From positions 1 to 11,231 of the forward strand of contig JAAWIL010000056.1 of NCBI GenBank assembly GCA_022796315.1: a stretch of 11,231 bases of DNA, in the 5' to 3' direction. The DNA comes from Oscillibacter sp. Its GTDB lineage: Bacteria; Bacillota; Clostridia; Oscillospirales; Oscillospiraceae. Below, one piece after another: positions 1 to 5,706 of this stretch (position 1 is its first letter; each line of letters begins with the position of its first letter). A program made the translations under genes and the position numbers. Under the pieces are notes generated by a model. It did no database searches, was not told where the DNA came from, and was given only the letters and a program-made list of their open reading frames with translations.

Positions 1-106
1 GCCGCCGCAATCCTGGCGGATTGCAAGGGTTTTTAACGAAGTCTGGACGGAAAATACGCCGCCAAGACGTGTGCGGGGAGATTCTAAACAGGCTCTAAAG
101 AGCGGA
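1..106. other. Leading non-coding stretch
   Basis: No reading frame here resembles a protein and no ribosome binding site precedes a plausible start. The stretch holds a motif, ggcggattgcaagggttttt followed by aacgaag (15-41), that recurs in similar form after the tsf terminator at 5174-5200. A short direct repeat tctaaa occurs at about 83 and 94. The upstream neighbour of yqeG lies outside the window, so this may be the 3' flank of that gene plus the yqeG leader. Confidence 0.4.
15..41 (+). repeat. Intergenic motif, copy 1
   Basis: This 27-base segment matches 5174-5200 at roughly 22 of 27 positions by hand alignment. The shared core is agggttttt-(g)-aacgaag, preceded by ggcg-gatt. Both copies lie outside genes and both are followed by a tgg...gaaaa sequence. 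It could be a dispersed intergenic repeat or a shared regulatory element. Two copies alone cannot decide which. Confidence 0.35.
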
Positions 107-115
107 CGTGCCGGG

Positions 116-171
116 TCCGGGGCGGTTCCCCGGAGCGTTCCGGCAGGCCCCCGGGGCGGCGCTCGCCCCGG
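116..171 (+). promoter_or_regulatory. Two GC-rich hairpins in the yqeG leader
   Basis: Two perfect inverted repeats lie in tandem. The first pairs tccgggg (116-122) with ccccgga (128-134) around a 5-base loop. The second pairs ccggggcg (151-158) with cgccccgg (164-171) around a 5-base loop. Neither is followed by a T tract, so they are not classical intrinsic terminators. They end about 20 bases before the yqeG ribosome binding site and could act as a leader structure or as the end of an upstream transcript. Confidence 0.35.
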
Positions 172-206
172 GTACACCGAAAGAATATGCAGACAAGGAG
201 ACGCCT

Positions 207-722
207 ATGCCCCTTTCTCTGATTCCTGACTACCTCTTCGCGGCTTACGGAGACGTTACGCCGGCCTTCCTGCGGAGCCGGGGGATCACCCTGTTGCTCA
301 GCGACCTGGACTTTACCCTGGCGCCCAAATCGGTGCGCCGTCCCGGCCGGGACCTGCGGGAGTGGATCGCTGCCCTGGCGGAGGAGGGCATCACGCTGAT
401 GATCGTGTCCAACAACCGCTCCGGCGCCCGGGTGACGGAGTTCTGCGCGGATCTGGGGATCGCCTTCCAGGGCCACGCGGGCAAGCCCTCTCCACGGGGC
501 CTGCGGGCCGCCATGGACCGGGCGGGGACGGACGCGGCCCACACCGCCATGCTGGGAGACAAGCTGCTGACGGATATGCTGGCCGCCCACCGGGCGGGGG
601 TTCTGGCGCTGATGGTGGAGCCTCTGGGCGGGGCCGTGACCCCCTGGCAGAGGGTCCTCCACGCACTTCAGGCCCCCTTCAAGACGGCGTGCCGCCGCAG
701 AGGCGGAGAAAAAAGCGGCTGA
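207..722 (+). CDS. yqeG: YqeG family HAD-IIIA phosphatase
   Basis: This is a 171-residue protein of the haloacid dehalogenase superfamily, YqeG subfamily. Members are cytoplasmic, Mg-dependent phosphatase-fold proteins whose physiological substrate is not well settled. Motif I is SDLDFTL, with the nucleophile/acid pair at D33 and D35; the family more often reads DLDNTL. Motif II is IVSNN (66-70), the motif III lysine is in GKPSP (K93), and motif IV is GDKLLTD with D118 and D123. The ATG at 207 is chosen because aaggag lies 7-12 bases upstream and the protein then begins at the usual family N-terminus. The same frame extends back to 108, but that adds 33 Pro/Gly/Ala-rich residues that look like translated leader. 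The gene ends 14 bases before the efp promoter with no terminator between, so read-through into efp is possible. The C-terminus is Arg-rich and basic. Confidence 0.88.
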   Translation: MPLSLIPDYLFAAYGDVTPAFLRSRGITLLLSDLDFTLAPKSVRRPGRDLREWIAALAEEGITLMIVSNNRSGARVTEFCADLGIAFQGHAGKPSPRGLRAAMDRAGTDAAHTAMLGDKLLTDMLAAHRAGVLALMVEPLGGAVTPWQRVLHALQAPFKTACRRRGGEKSG

Positions 723-736
723 GGGAGAGAAAAAGC

Positions 737-765
737 TTGCAAAAGTGGGCAATATACGGTAAAAT
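737..765 (+). promoter_or_regulatory. Sigma-A promoter for efp
   Basis: A -35 box TTGCAA (737-742) and a -10 box TAAAAT (760-765) are separated by exactly 17 bases. An A-rich stretch lies just upstream (731-734). The predicted start of transcription near 772 gives a leader of about 120 bases before efp. No other promoter-like pair of this quality is seen between yqeG and efp. Confidence 0.7.
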
Positions 766-834
766 ACGACGGTAGAACAAAGGCGAAGCTGGATACGCAT
801 CCGCGGTTTCAGGTTCTGCAATTTTTCAGTACGC

Positions 835-865
835 GAGAAAATGTCCTTCCACAGGTCGTTTTCTC
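835..865 (+). promoter_or_regulatory. Hairpin in the efp 5' leader
   Basis: gagaaaatg (835-843) pairs with cgttttctc (857-865), including one T-G wobble, and cct/agg can pair inside. The hairpin ends 12 bases before the GAGGAGGA ribosome binding site (878-885). It has no T tract after it. It may stabilise the leader or affect translation; nothing more can be said from the sequence. Confidence 0.35.
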
Positions 866-890
866 AAGAGATTTGTGAGGAGGAAGAGTT

Positions 891-1457
891 ATGCCTACCA
901 TTACTGCCGGTGATTTCCGGAAGGGTATGATTTTTGAGATGGAGGGGAAGCCCATGCTGGTGGTGGACTTCCAGCACGTGAAGCCCGGCAAGGGCGCCGC
1001 GTTCGTGCGCACCAAGTACAAGAATGTCATCACCGGCGCCATCCGTGAGGAGTCCTTCAACCCCACCGCCAAGTTCGAGCAGGCCAGCGTGGAGCGCAAG
1101 GACGCCGAGTACAGCTATAACGACGGCGATCTCTACTACTTCATGGACCCTGAGACCTTCGATATGTCTCCCCTGAACCGGGAGGTCCTGGGCGAGGCCT
1201 TCAAGTTCATGAAGGAGAACACCGTGTGCAAGCTGGTGAGCTATAAGGGCAGCGTGTTTACCGTGGAGGTCCCCAACTTCATGGACCTGGAGGTCACTGA
1301 GACCGAGCCCGGCGTGAAGGGCGATACGGCCACCAACGTGACCAAGAAAGCGGTGCTGGAGACCGGCGCTGTGATCCAGGTGCCCCTGTTTATCAACGAG
1401 GGCGAGAAGATCCAGGTGGACACCCGGACGGGTGAGTATCTGGGCCGCTGCAAGTAA
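891..1457 (+). CDS. efp: Translation elongation factor P
   Basis: This 188-residue protein is EF-P, which binds between the ribosomal P and E sites and relieves stalling at polyproline stretches. The N-terminal KOW-like domain carries the loop HVKPGKGAAF with K34 at the tip, the position that is post-translationally modified in many bacteria. Two OB domains follow (about 66-128 and 130-188), ending with the family-typical VDTRTGEYLGR. Length matches the family's usual 185-190 residues. The start is fixed by a strong GAGGAGGA site about 6 bases upstream. The gene has its own promoter and a hairpin after the stop, so it appears to be a single-gene transcript, perhaps with read-through from yqeG. 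No modification enzyme is encoded nearby. Confidence 0.98.
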   Translation: MPTITAGDFRKGMIFEMEGKPMLVVDFQHVKPGKGAAFVRTKYKNVITGAIREESFNPTAKFEQASVERKDAEYSYNDGDLYYFMDPETFDMSPLNREVLGEAFKFMKENTVCKLVSYKGSVFTVEVPNFMDLEVTETEPGVKGDTATNVTKKAVLETGAVIQVPLFINEGEKIQVDTRTGEYLGRCK

Positions 1458-1465
1458 CGCGGAAC

Positions 1466-1493
1466 AAGGGGGGGGACTGGTGTCCCCCCTTTC
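1466..1493 (+). terminator. Possible intrinsic terminator after efp
   Basis: ggggggac (1470-1477) pairs with gtcccccc (1482-1489) around a TGGT loop. The stem is followed by only TTT before the sequence turns mixed. The stem is strong but the T tract is short, so termination may be partial and the next gene could receive read-through. It starts 9 bases after the efp stop. Confidence 0.6.
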
Positions 1494-1563
1494 GATTCCC
1501 CCCGGCGGGAGAGCTCTGGTTGGCTGAACACTGCGGGAATCGCTTGGAAAGAGTTTTTATAAT
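1493..1563 (+). promoter_or_regulatory. Spaced inverted repeat and -10-like box upstream of the zinc-ribbon gene
   Basis: cgattccc (1493-1500) is the exact reverse complement of gggaatcg (1535-1542). They enclose 34 bases that include the palindrome agagctct. A perfect -10-like TATAAT sits at 1558-1563, but no good -35 box lies 16-18 bases upstream. It would also place the transcription start almost at the ribosome binding site. The repeat could be an operator, a second hairpin or a processing site. Confidence 0.3.
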
Positions 1564-1584
1564 GGAATGGAAAGGAGATTACCC

Positions 1585-2022
1585 ATGAATATCACTGAGA
1601 AGGTGGCCTACCTGAAGGGACTGGCCGAGGGCATGGAGCTGAATACCGAGAAGCGCGAGGGCAAGCTGCTGGGCGCGATCATTGATGTGCTGGAGGATAT
1701 GGCCCTGGAGCTGGAGGATATGCAGAGCGCCCAGGAGGAGCTGGCGGACGGCCTGGACGCGGTCAGCGATGACCTGGAGGACGTGGAGGACCTGGTCTTC
1801 GGCGACTTCGACGAGGACGAGGAGGACGGCGACTACGTCTATGACGACCTGAATGAGGACGAGGACTGCTACGCCACCACCTGCCCCACCTGCGAGGAGA
1901 CGATCTACTTCGACGAGTCCATCCTGGAGGATGGCGAGGTCATCTGCCCGAACTGCGGCGAGCGGCTGGAGTTTGACTTGGACAGCCTGGAAGAGGACGA
2001 AACGGAGTCCGAAGAGGAGTAA
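1585..2022 (+). CDS. Acidic zinc-ribbon protein, CD1247 N-terminal domain family
   Basis: This is a 145-residue cytoplasmic protein with no signal peptide or membrane segment. The first ~40 residues (TEKVAYLKGLAEG... then GAIIDVLEDMALELEDM) match the small helical N-terminal domain known from clostridial CD1247-like proteins. Residues 45-95 are a strongly acidic helical or disordered linker dominated by D and E. A C-terminal zinc ribbon follows, with C100-P-T-C103 and C121-P-N-C124; an extra Cys is at 95. A second acidic tail ends the protein (EEDETESEEE). The function of the family is not established; the ribbon suggests a nucleic-acid or protein partner. The ATG at 1585 is preferred because AAAGGAG lies about 8 bases upstream and the protein then starts at the conserved MNITEKV. 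An in-frame ATG at 1567 would put the ribosome binding site inside the gene. Confidence 0.85.
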   Translation: MNITEKVAYLKGLAEGMELNTEKREGKLLGAIIDVLEDMALELEDMQSAQEELADGLDAVSDDLEDVEDLVFGDFDEDEEDGDYVYDDLNEDEDCYATTCPTCEETIYFDESILEDGEVICPNCGERLEFDLDSLEEDETESEEE

Positions 2023-2029
2023 AGAAGCC

Positions 2030-2071
2030 GGCCCCGCCTGCGGAACAGCATCCGCGGGCGGGGCCTTTTTT
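2030..2071 (+). terminator. Strong intrinsic terminator between convergent genes
   Basis: A 14-bp stem (2030-2043 with 2052-2065, one T-G wobble, sequence ggccccgcctgcgg on the left arm) has an 8-base loop and is followed by TTTTTT (2066-2071). It begins 7 bases after the stop of the zinc-ribbon gene. The stop codon of the convergent minus-strand gene (2070-2072) lies at the end of the T tract, so the same stem may also end that transcript. On the minus strand the following sequence (ggcttcttta) is a weaker T tract. Confidence 0.93.
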
Positions 2072-3011
2072 ATTGCGGCGCCAGGTTCTGCCGCAGCCGC
2101 TCCAGATTTTCCCCCATCAGGGAGAGGTAGGTGGCCCCGCTGTCCAGCTCCGCCTTTGTCACGTTGTGACAGGTGTGGAACATGGCGGTCCCGGCCCCGG
2201 CGGCCTCGGCGATGCTGTCGGCCACCAGGTGGTTGGAGAACTCCAGATACCACACCGTGGGGATCTGCTCCGTCTGGACCTTCTCTGTCAAAAAGGCCAC
2301 CGTGGCCGCAGAGGGCTCCGTCTGGGTGGCGCAGCCGGGGAAGGCGGCGTAGTACTCCAAGTCATACCGCTCAGCGAAGTAGAGCAGGGGAAAGCGGTCC
2401 CCAAACACCAGCGGCGGGAGGTCGCCGGAGGCGAAGAAGTCCTGGAATTCCCCGTCCAGCAGCTCCAGGGCCTGGGCGTACTCCTCCGCGCCGGACCGGT
2501 AGGCGGCGGCATGGGCGCTGTCCAGCTCCGCCAGTTGCTCCCCAATGGCGCGGGTGATGGCGGCGGCGTTCCGGGGGGAGGTCCAGACGTGCTCGTCCAT
2601 CCCCACCACCTCGCCGGGACCGTGGTCCTCGTGGTCATGGCCGTCGTGGTCCACCTCCTCCAGGAGCTCCACGCAGTCCATCATCCGCAGCACCTGGCCG
2701 GAGGGCTCCACGGCGGAGAGGATGGTGTCCACCCAGGCGTCGCTCTCGCCGCCAAGGCACAAAAAGAGGTCGCAGCTCTGGACCGCCAGGATGTCGGCCG
2801 GGGTGGGCTCGTAGGAGTGGCTCTCCATCCCCGGCGGCAGCAGCAGCGTCACGTTGGCTAGGCCGGAGGCGCAGGACCGGGCGAAATCATAGGCGGGAAA
2901 GACTGTGGCCACAATCTGGAGCCGGCCGTCCTCCGCCTCCGCCGGCGGTTCCGCCGGAGCGCATCCGGCCAGCAGCAGACAGGCCAGAATCCCAAGCAAG
3001 CAGTGTTTCAT
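2070..3011 (-). CDS. Zinc-type metal ABC transporter substrate-binding lipoprotein (ZnuA/AdcA-like)
   Basis: This 313-residue protein belongs to the cluster A-I (TroA/ZnuA) family that captures zinc or manganese outside the membrane. Residues 1-16 are a lipoprotein signal ending in LLLAG|C17. Family landmarks follow: IVATVFPAYDFA, the first metal ligand H65 in GMESHSYEPTPAD, a His/Asp-rich loop (about 120-131) typical of zinc-specific members, and H141 in DEHVWTSP. DRFPLLYFAERYDLEYYAAFPGC has D205 where classical ZnuA has a third His. CHNVTKAELDSGATYLSLM lies near the C-terminus. The D-for-H form with the FPGC...TEPS segment occurs in clostridial members as far as I recall. The ATG at 3011 is chosen for the perfect AGGAGG (3018-3023) six bases upstream and the lipoprotein signal; the frame extends to 3140 but without such a site. 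No permease or ATPase gene is adjacent, so it must work with a transporter encoded elsewhere. Confidence 0.9.
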   Translation of the reverse strand: MKHCLLGILACLLLAGCAPAEPPAEAEDGRLQIVATVFPAYDFARSCASGLANVTLLLPPGMESHSYEPTPADILAVQSCDLFLCLGGESDAWVDTILSAVEPSGQVLRMMDCVELLEEVDHDGHDHEDHGPGEVVGMDEHVWTSPRNAAAITRAIGEQLAELDSAHAAAYRSGAEEYAQALELLDGEFQDFFASGDLPPLVFGDRFPLLYFAERYDLEYYAAFPGCATQTEPSAATVAFLTEKVQTEQIPTVWYLEFSNHLVADSIAEAAGAGTAMFHTCHNVTKAELDSGATYLSLMGENLERLRQNLAPQ

Positions 3012-3048
3012 AAACAGCCTCCTGTTCCAATCCAAATTCATGCTCCTG

Positions 3049-3077
3049 ATCATACCACGGCCGCCGGGGCGGCGCAA
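3049..3077 (-). promoter_or_regulatory. Promoter of the metal-binding lipoprotein gene
   Basis: Read on the minus strand, a -35 box TTGCGC (3077-3072) and a -10 box TATGAT (3054-3049) are 17 bases apart. TGG sits directly before the -10, giving an extended -10. The predicted start near 3042 gives a leader of about 30 bases that contains the AGGAGG site. No clear Zur- or Fur-type palindrome overlaps it. Confidence 0.6.
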
Positions 3078-3147
3078 GCGATACTTTGCGAAAGGGGCGC
3101 GCCCGCCTGGGGGAGGGAATCGTTTCCGCCGCGCAGGCAATTCGTTT

Positions 3148-3209
3148 GGGAAATGTTTTTTCCCTTTTTGGAAAAAATACTTGCATGATTCTCATAAATA
3201 TGGTATACT
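3148..3209 (+). promoter_or_regulatory. rpsB-tsf promoter with upstream A/T tracts
   Basis: TTGCAT (3181-3186) and TATACT (3204-3209) are separated by 17 bases, and TGG before the -10 makes an extended -10. Upstream, 3151-3180 is a series of T and A tracts, as expected for an UP element that raises transcription of ribosomal genes. The same tracts form an inverted repeat, ttttttcc (3156-3163) with ggaaaaaa (3170-3177). The predicted start is near 3216. This promoter diverges from that of the lipoprotein gene, and the two -35 regions are about 100 bases apart. Confidence 0.85.
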
Positions 3210-3215
3210 ACTCCA

Positions 3216-3324
3216 GCATTCCGCACGGCGTGCCGACCGTCTGTCTGTGTCCGGGGACCCGGATCGGCAGGGGGGATGAAGCCGCCGGAGGTAGAACAAA
3301 ATTGATTTGGAGGAAACAAACAAC
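3216..3324 (+). promoter_or_regulatory. rpsB leader with stem-loop
   Basis: The leader is about 110 bases, long for a simple untranslated region. tgccgaccg (3231-3239) pairs with cgg-a-tcggca (3260-3269) as a 9-bp stem with one bulged A, enclosing a short gtc/gac helix. Ribosomal protein operons are often autoregulated through such leaders, and S2 control of rpsB-tsf is known in Escherichia coli. Whether this leader binds S2 is inference. The end of the leader carries the GGAGGA site for rpsB. Confidence 0.4.
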
Positions 3325-4059
3325 ATGGCAAATTCTAATGTCGTATCCATGAAGGCCCTGCTGGAGGCAGGCGTCCACTTCGGTCACCAGACCCGCCGCT
3401 GGAACCCCAAGATGGCCCCGTATATCTACACGGAGCGCAACGGCATCTACATTGTGGACCTGCAGAAGACCGTCCGCAAGCTGGAGGAGGCCTATCACTT
3501 TGTCCGCCAGCTCAGCGAGAGCGGCCAGTCCCTGCTGTTCGTGGGTACCAAGAAGCAGGCTCAGGAGGCCATCCGCGAGGAGGCTTCCCGCTGCGGCCAG
3601 TACTATGTGAACGCCCGCTGGCTGGGCGGCATGATGACGAACTTCAAGACCATGCGCACCCGGGTGGACCGCCTGCATCAGCTCAAGAACATGCAGGAGG
3701 ACGGCACCTTTGACATGCTGCCCAAGAAGGAAGTCATGAAGCACCTGGGCGAGATTGCCAAGCTGGAGAAGTATCTGGGCGGCGTGAAGGAGATGAAGCG
3801 CCTGCCGGGCGCCCTGTTCATTGTGGACACCCGCAAGGAGCGCAACGCCATTGCCGAGGCCCACAAGCTGGGTATCCCCGTGGTGGCCATCGCCGATACC
3901 AACTGCGACCCCGACGAGATCGACTATGTGATCCCCGGCAACGACGACGCCATCCGCGCCATCAAGCTGATCTCTTCCATCATGGCCAACGCCATGCTGG
4001 AGGGCAAGCAGGGCGAGCAGATGGAAGAGGCGGCCGAGACCGCCGCTGCCGCGGAGTAA
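3325..4059 (+). CDS. rpsB: 30S ribosomal protein S2
   Basis: This 244-residue protein is S2, a late-assembling protein on the back of the 30S subunit near S1 and the head-body junction. It begins MANSNVVSMKALLEAGVHFGHQ, a hallmark of the family. It continues with RRWNPKMAPYIYTERNGIYIVDLQKT and the second signature region GALFIVDTRKERNAIAEAHKLGIPVVAIADTNCDPDEIDYVIPGNDDA. An acidic/alanine tail (EEAAETAAAAE) follows. The ATG at 3325 has GGAGGA 10 bases upstream; an in-frame TTG at 3307 lies before that site and adds residues foreign to S2. tsf follows after 35 bases, the standard rpsB-tsf operon. Confidence 0.98.
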   Translation: MANSNVVSMKALLEAGVHFGHQTRRWNPKMAPYIYTERNGIYIVDLQKTVRKLEEAYHFVRQLSESGQSLLFVGTKKQAQEAIREEASRCGQYYVNARWLGGMMTNFKTMRTRVDRLHQLKNMQEDGTFDMLPKKEVMKHLGEIAKLEKYLGGVKEMKRLPGALFIVDTRKERNAIAEAHKLGIPVVAIADTNCDPDEIDYVIPGNDDAIRAIKLISSIMANAMLEGKQGEQMEEAAETAAAAE

Positions 4060-4094
4060 TCTGCCTGATATAAATCATACAGGAGGAATCAAGA

Positions 4095-5012
4095 ATGGCT
4101 TTTACAGCTGCTGATGTAAAGAACCTGCGCGAGATGACCGGCGTGGGTATGATGGACTGCAAGAAGGCTCTGACAGAGTCTGACGGAAATGTTGAGAAGG
4201 CCGTGGAGTGGCTGCGGGAGAAGGGCATGGCCGCTTCCGCCAAGAAGGCCGGCCGCATCGCCGCCGAGGGCATGGCCTATGCCGCCGTGATTGACGGTGT
4301 GGGCGTGGTGGTCGAGGTCAACGCCGAGACCGACTTCGTGGGCAAGAACGAGAAGTTTGTGGACTTCGTCAAGGGCGTGGCCGCCACGGTGGCCAAGGAG
4401 AACCCTGCCGACCTGGACGCGCTGATGGAGTGCAAGTACAACGGCGGAGACCTGACGGTGATCCAGCAGCAGCAGGAGATGGTGCTGGTCATCGGCGAGA
4501 ACATCAAGGTTCGCCGCTTCGCCCGCTTCAGCGAGGGCGTGTCCGTGGCCTATGTTCACGCCGGCGGAAAGATCGGCGTGCTGGTGAACCTGGAGACAGA
4601 GCTGCCCGCCGAGAAGGTGGAAGAGGCCGGTAAGGACGCCGCCATGCAGATCGCCGCGCTGAACCCCCGCTTCTGGGACAAGACCCAGGTCACCCAGGAG
4701 GTTCTGGACGAAGAGAAGAAGATCATGATGGCCCAGATGGAGAATGATCCCAAGATGGCCGGCAAGCCTGAGCAGGTCCGGGAGAAGATCGTTATGGGCA
4801 AGCTGAACAAGTTCTACGCCGAGAACTGCCTGCTGCAGCAGGAGTTTGTCAAGGACAACAGCATGACCGTGGAGCAGTACCTGGCCTCCGCTGCAAAATC
4901 TTTGGGCGGCGCCATCACCTTCAAGGACGCCATCCGCTTTGAGAAGGGCGAGGGCATTGAGAAGAAGCAGGAGAACTTCGCTGCGGAGATCGCCTCCATG
5001 GTGAAGGGCTGA
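4095..5012 (+). CDS. tsf: Translation elongation factor Ts
   Basis: This 305-residue protein is EF-Ts, the guanine nucleotide exchange factor that releases GDP from EF-Tu. The N-terminal UBA-like domain (about 1-55) contains LREMTGVGMMDCKKAL. The core contains NAETDFV with T79-D80-F81-V82, which contacts EF-Tu and disturbs its Mg site. A second core subdomain and the C-terminal module follow (AASAKSLGGAITFKDAIRFEKGEG). The length is slightly above the 283 residues of E. coli and usual for Clostridia. AGGAGG sits 8 bases before the ATG. It is co-transcribed with rpsB, and the operon ends at the terminator 95 bases beyond the stop. Confidence 0.98.
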   Translation: MAFTAADVKNLREMTGVGMMDCKKALTESDGNVEKAVEWLREKGMAASAKKAGRIAAEGMAYAAVIDGVGVVVEVNAETDFVGKNEKFVDFVKGVAATVAKENPADLDALMECKYNGGDLTVIQQQQEMVLVIGENIKVRRFARFSEGVSVAYVHAGGKIGVLVNLETELPAEKVEEAGKDAAMQIAALNPRFWDKTQVTQEVLDEEKKIMMAQMENDPKMAGKPEQVREKIVMGKLNKFYAENCLLQQEFVKDNSMTVEQYLASAAKSLGGAITFKDAIRFEKGEGIEKKQENFAAEIASMVKG

Positions 5013-5106
5013 TCCTGAGCTTGCCCCACCCAAAACCATCCCAATTCTGCTCCCAAGTTTGTCCCTTTCCGGGCAGCGTTGAGAGCAGGCACTGAGTAAA
5101 AAAGAA

Positions 5107-5149
5107 GAGTCCAGAGCAGTTCATTGCGAATTGCTCCGGGCTCTTTTTT
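5107..5149 (+). terminator. Intrinsic terminator of the rpsB-tsf operon
   Basis: A 16-position stem (5107-5122 with 5128-5143) contains two G-T wobbles and one A-C mismatch. It has a 5-base loop and is followed by TTTTTT (5144-5149). An A run on the 5' side (5098-5103) could extend the pairing against the T tract and allow termination in the other direction. It lies about 95 bases after the tsf stop; the interval between holds no gene. Confidence 0.9.
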
Positions 5150-5173
5150 GTTGTCCTTTTGGCGGCGGGCCGG

Positions 5174-5200
5174 GGCGATTTGGAGGGTTTTTGAACGAAG
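5174..5200 (+). repeat. Intergenic motif, copy 2
   Basis: The segment ggcgatttggagggtttttg followed by aacgaag matches the copy at 15-41 at about 22 of 27 positions. It begins 25 bases after the end of the tsf terminator T tract and outside any gene. Confidence 0.35.
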
Positions 5201-5542
5201 AAAGTGGCCAAACGAAAAGTGCAGGGCACATGGTGTCTCAGGATAAATCGAATGCTTCCGAATAAATTTATGTACGCAGTAATTTTTTCCCCGGGCTTCT
5301 TCTTTATTATGAGCGGGCAGTGTGCCCAGGCAAAAAAGACACATACCGTCCAGGAATGGCTGGTTTCGGTATTCCTGAACATGACGGATTTTTCTATTTT
5401 GGGACTGGCATGCAGCTCAGACTGAGCCTACTGATCCGTGAAATGGAGGGAAAAAGGGCGGCGGCAGGGGGTAATATCAGTCCTTATGAAACAATTCGAT
5501 TGGTGGGATAACGCGATCTGTGAATTCTATCCGGAGTATAAA

Positions 5543-5590
5543 AGGTGGAGGTTGTGCAAAAAATCCTACCTTTTTGCACGACTTCCACCT
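5543..5590 (+). repeat. Long hairpin with 20-bp stem
   Basis: The left arm (5543-5562, beginning aggtggaggttgtgc) and the right arm (5571-5590, ending gacttccacct) pair along 20 positions. Eighteen are Watson-Crick and two would be G-U wobbles in RNA. The loop is 8 bases, atcctacc. The wobbles rather than mismatches suggest an RNA-level structure. It is not followed by a T tract, so it is not a simple plus-strand terminator. No gene abuts it. Confidence 0.6.
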
Positions 5591-5666
5591 GTTATCAATT
5601 TATGAAATCATAGCACAAAAGTTCCAAAAATACAACACTTTCTCCGGAAAAATTTTTGTCGAATTA

Positions 5667-5706
5667 CCGGTGCAAAAAGGTAGACATTTTTCTACACGGC
5701 CACCGG
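5667..5706 (+). repeat. Second inverted repeat, partly complementary to the long hairpin
   Basis: ccggtg (5667-5672) pairs with caccgg (5701-5706), and inside it gtaga (5680-5684) pairs with tctac (5691-5695). The segment gtgcaaaaaggtag (5670-5683) is also the exact reverse complement of ctacctttttgcac (5566-5579) in the loop and right arm of the 5543-5590 hairpin. The two structures could therefore be alternatives. Confidence 0.45.

Noticed and set aside
84..821. A 245-codon minus-strand open frame over yqeG.
   Set aside because: It is a shadow of the yqeG coding strand, rich in Arg, Gly, His and Pro without domain signatures.
3187..3201. A Fur/Zur-like sequence (tgattctcataaata) between the divergent promoters.
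   Set aside because: Only about 9 of 14 informative positions fit the Fur consensus, and it lies in the spacer of the rpsB promoter, not over the promoter of the metal-binding lipoprotein.
3307..3309. In-frame TTG start for rpsB.
   Set aside because: It precedes the GGAGGA site and would add EETNN-type residues absent from S2 proteins.
4089..5039. A 316-codon minus-strand open frame over tsf.
   Set aside because: It covers tsf exactly in antisense and has the Leu/Gly/His/Val-rich composition expected of a shadow frame.
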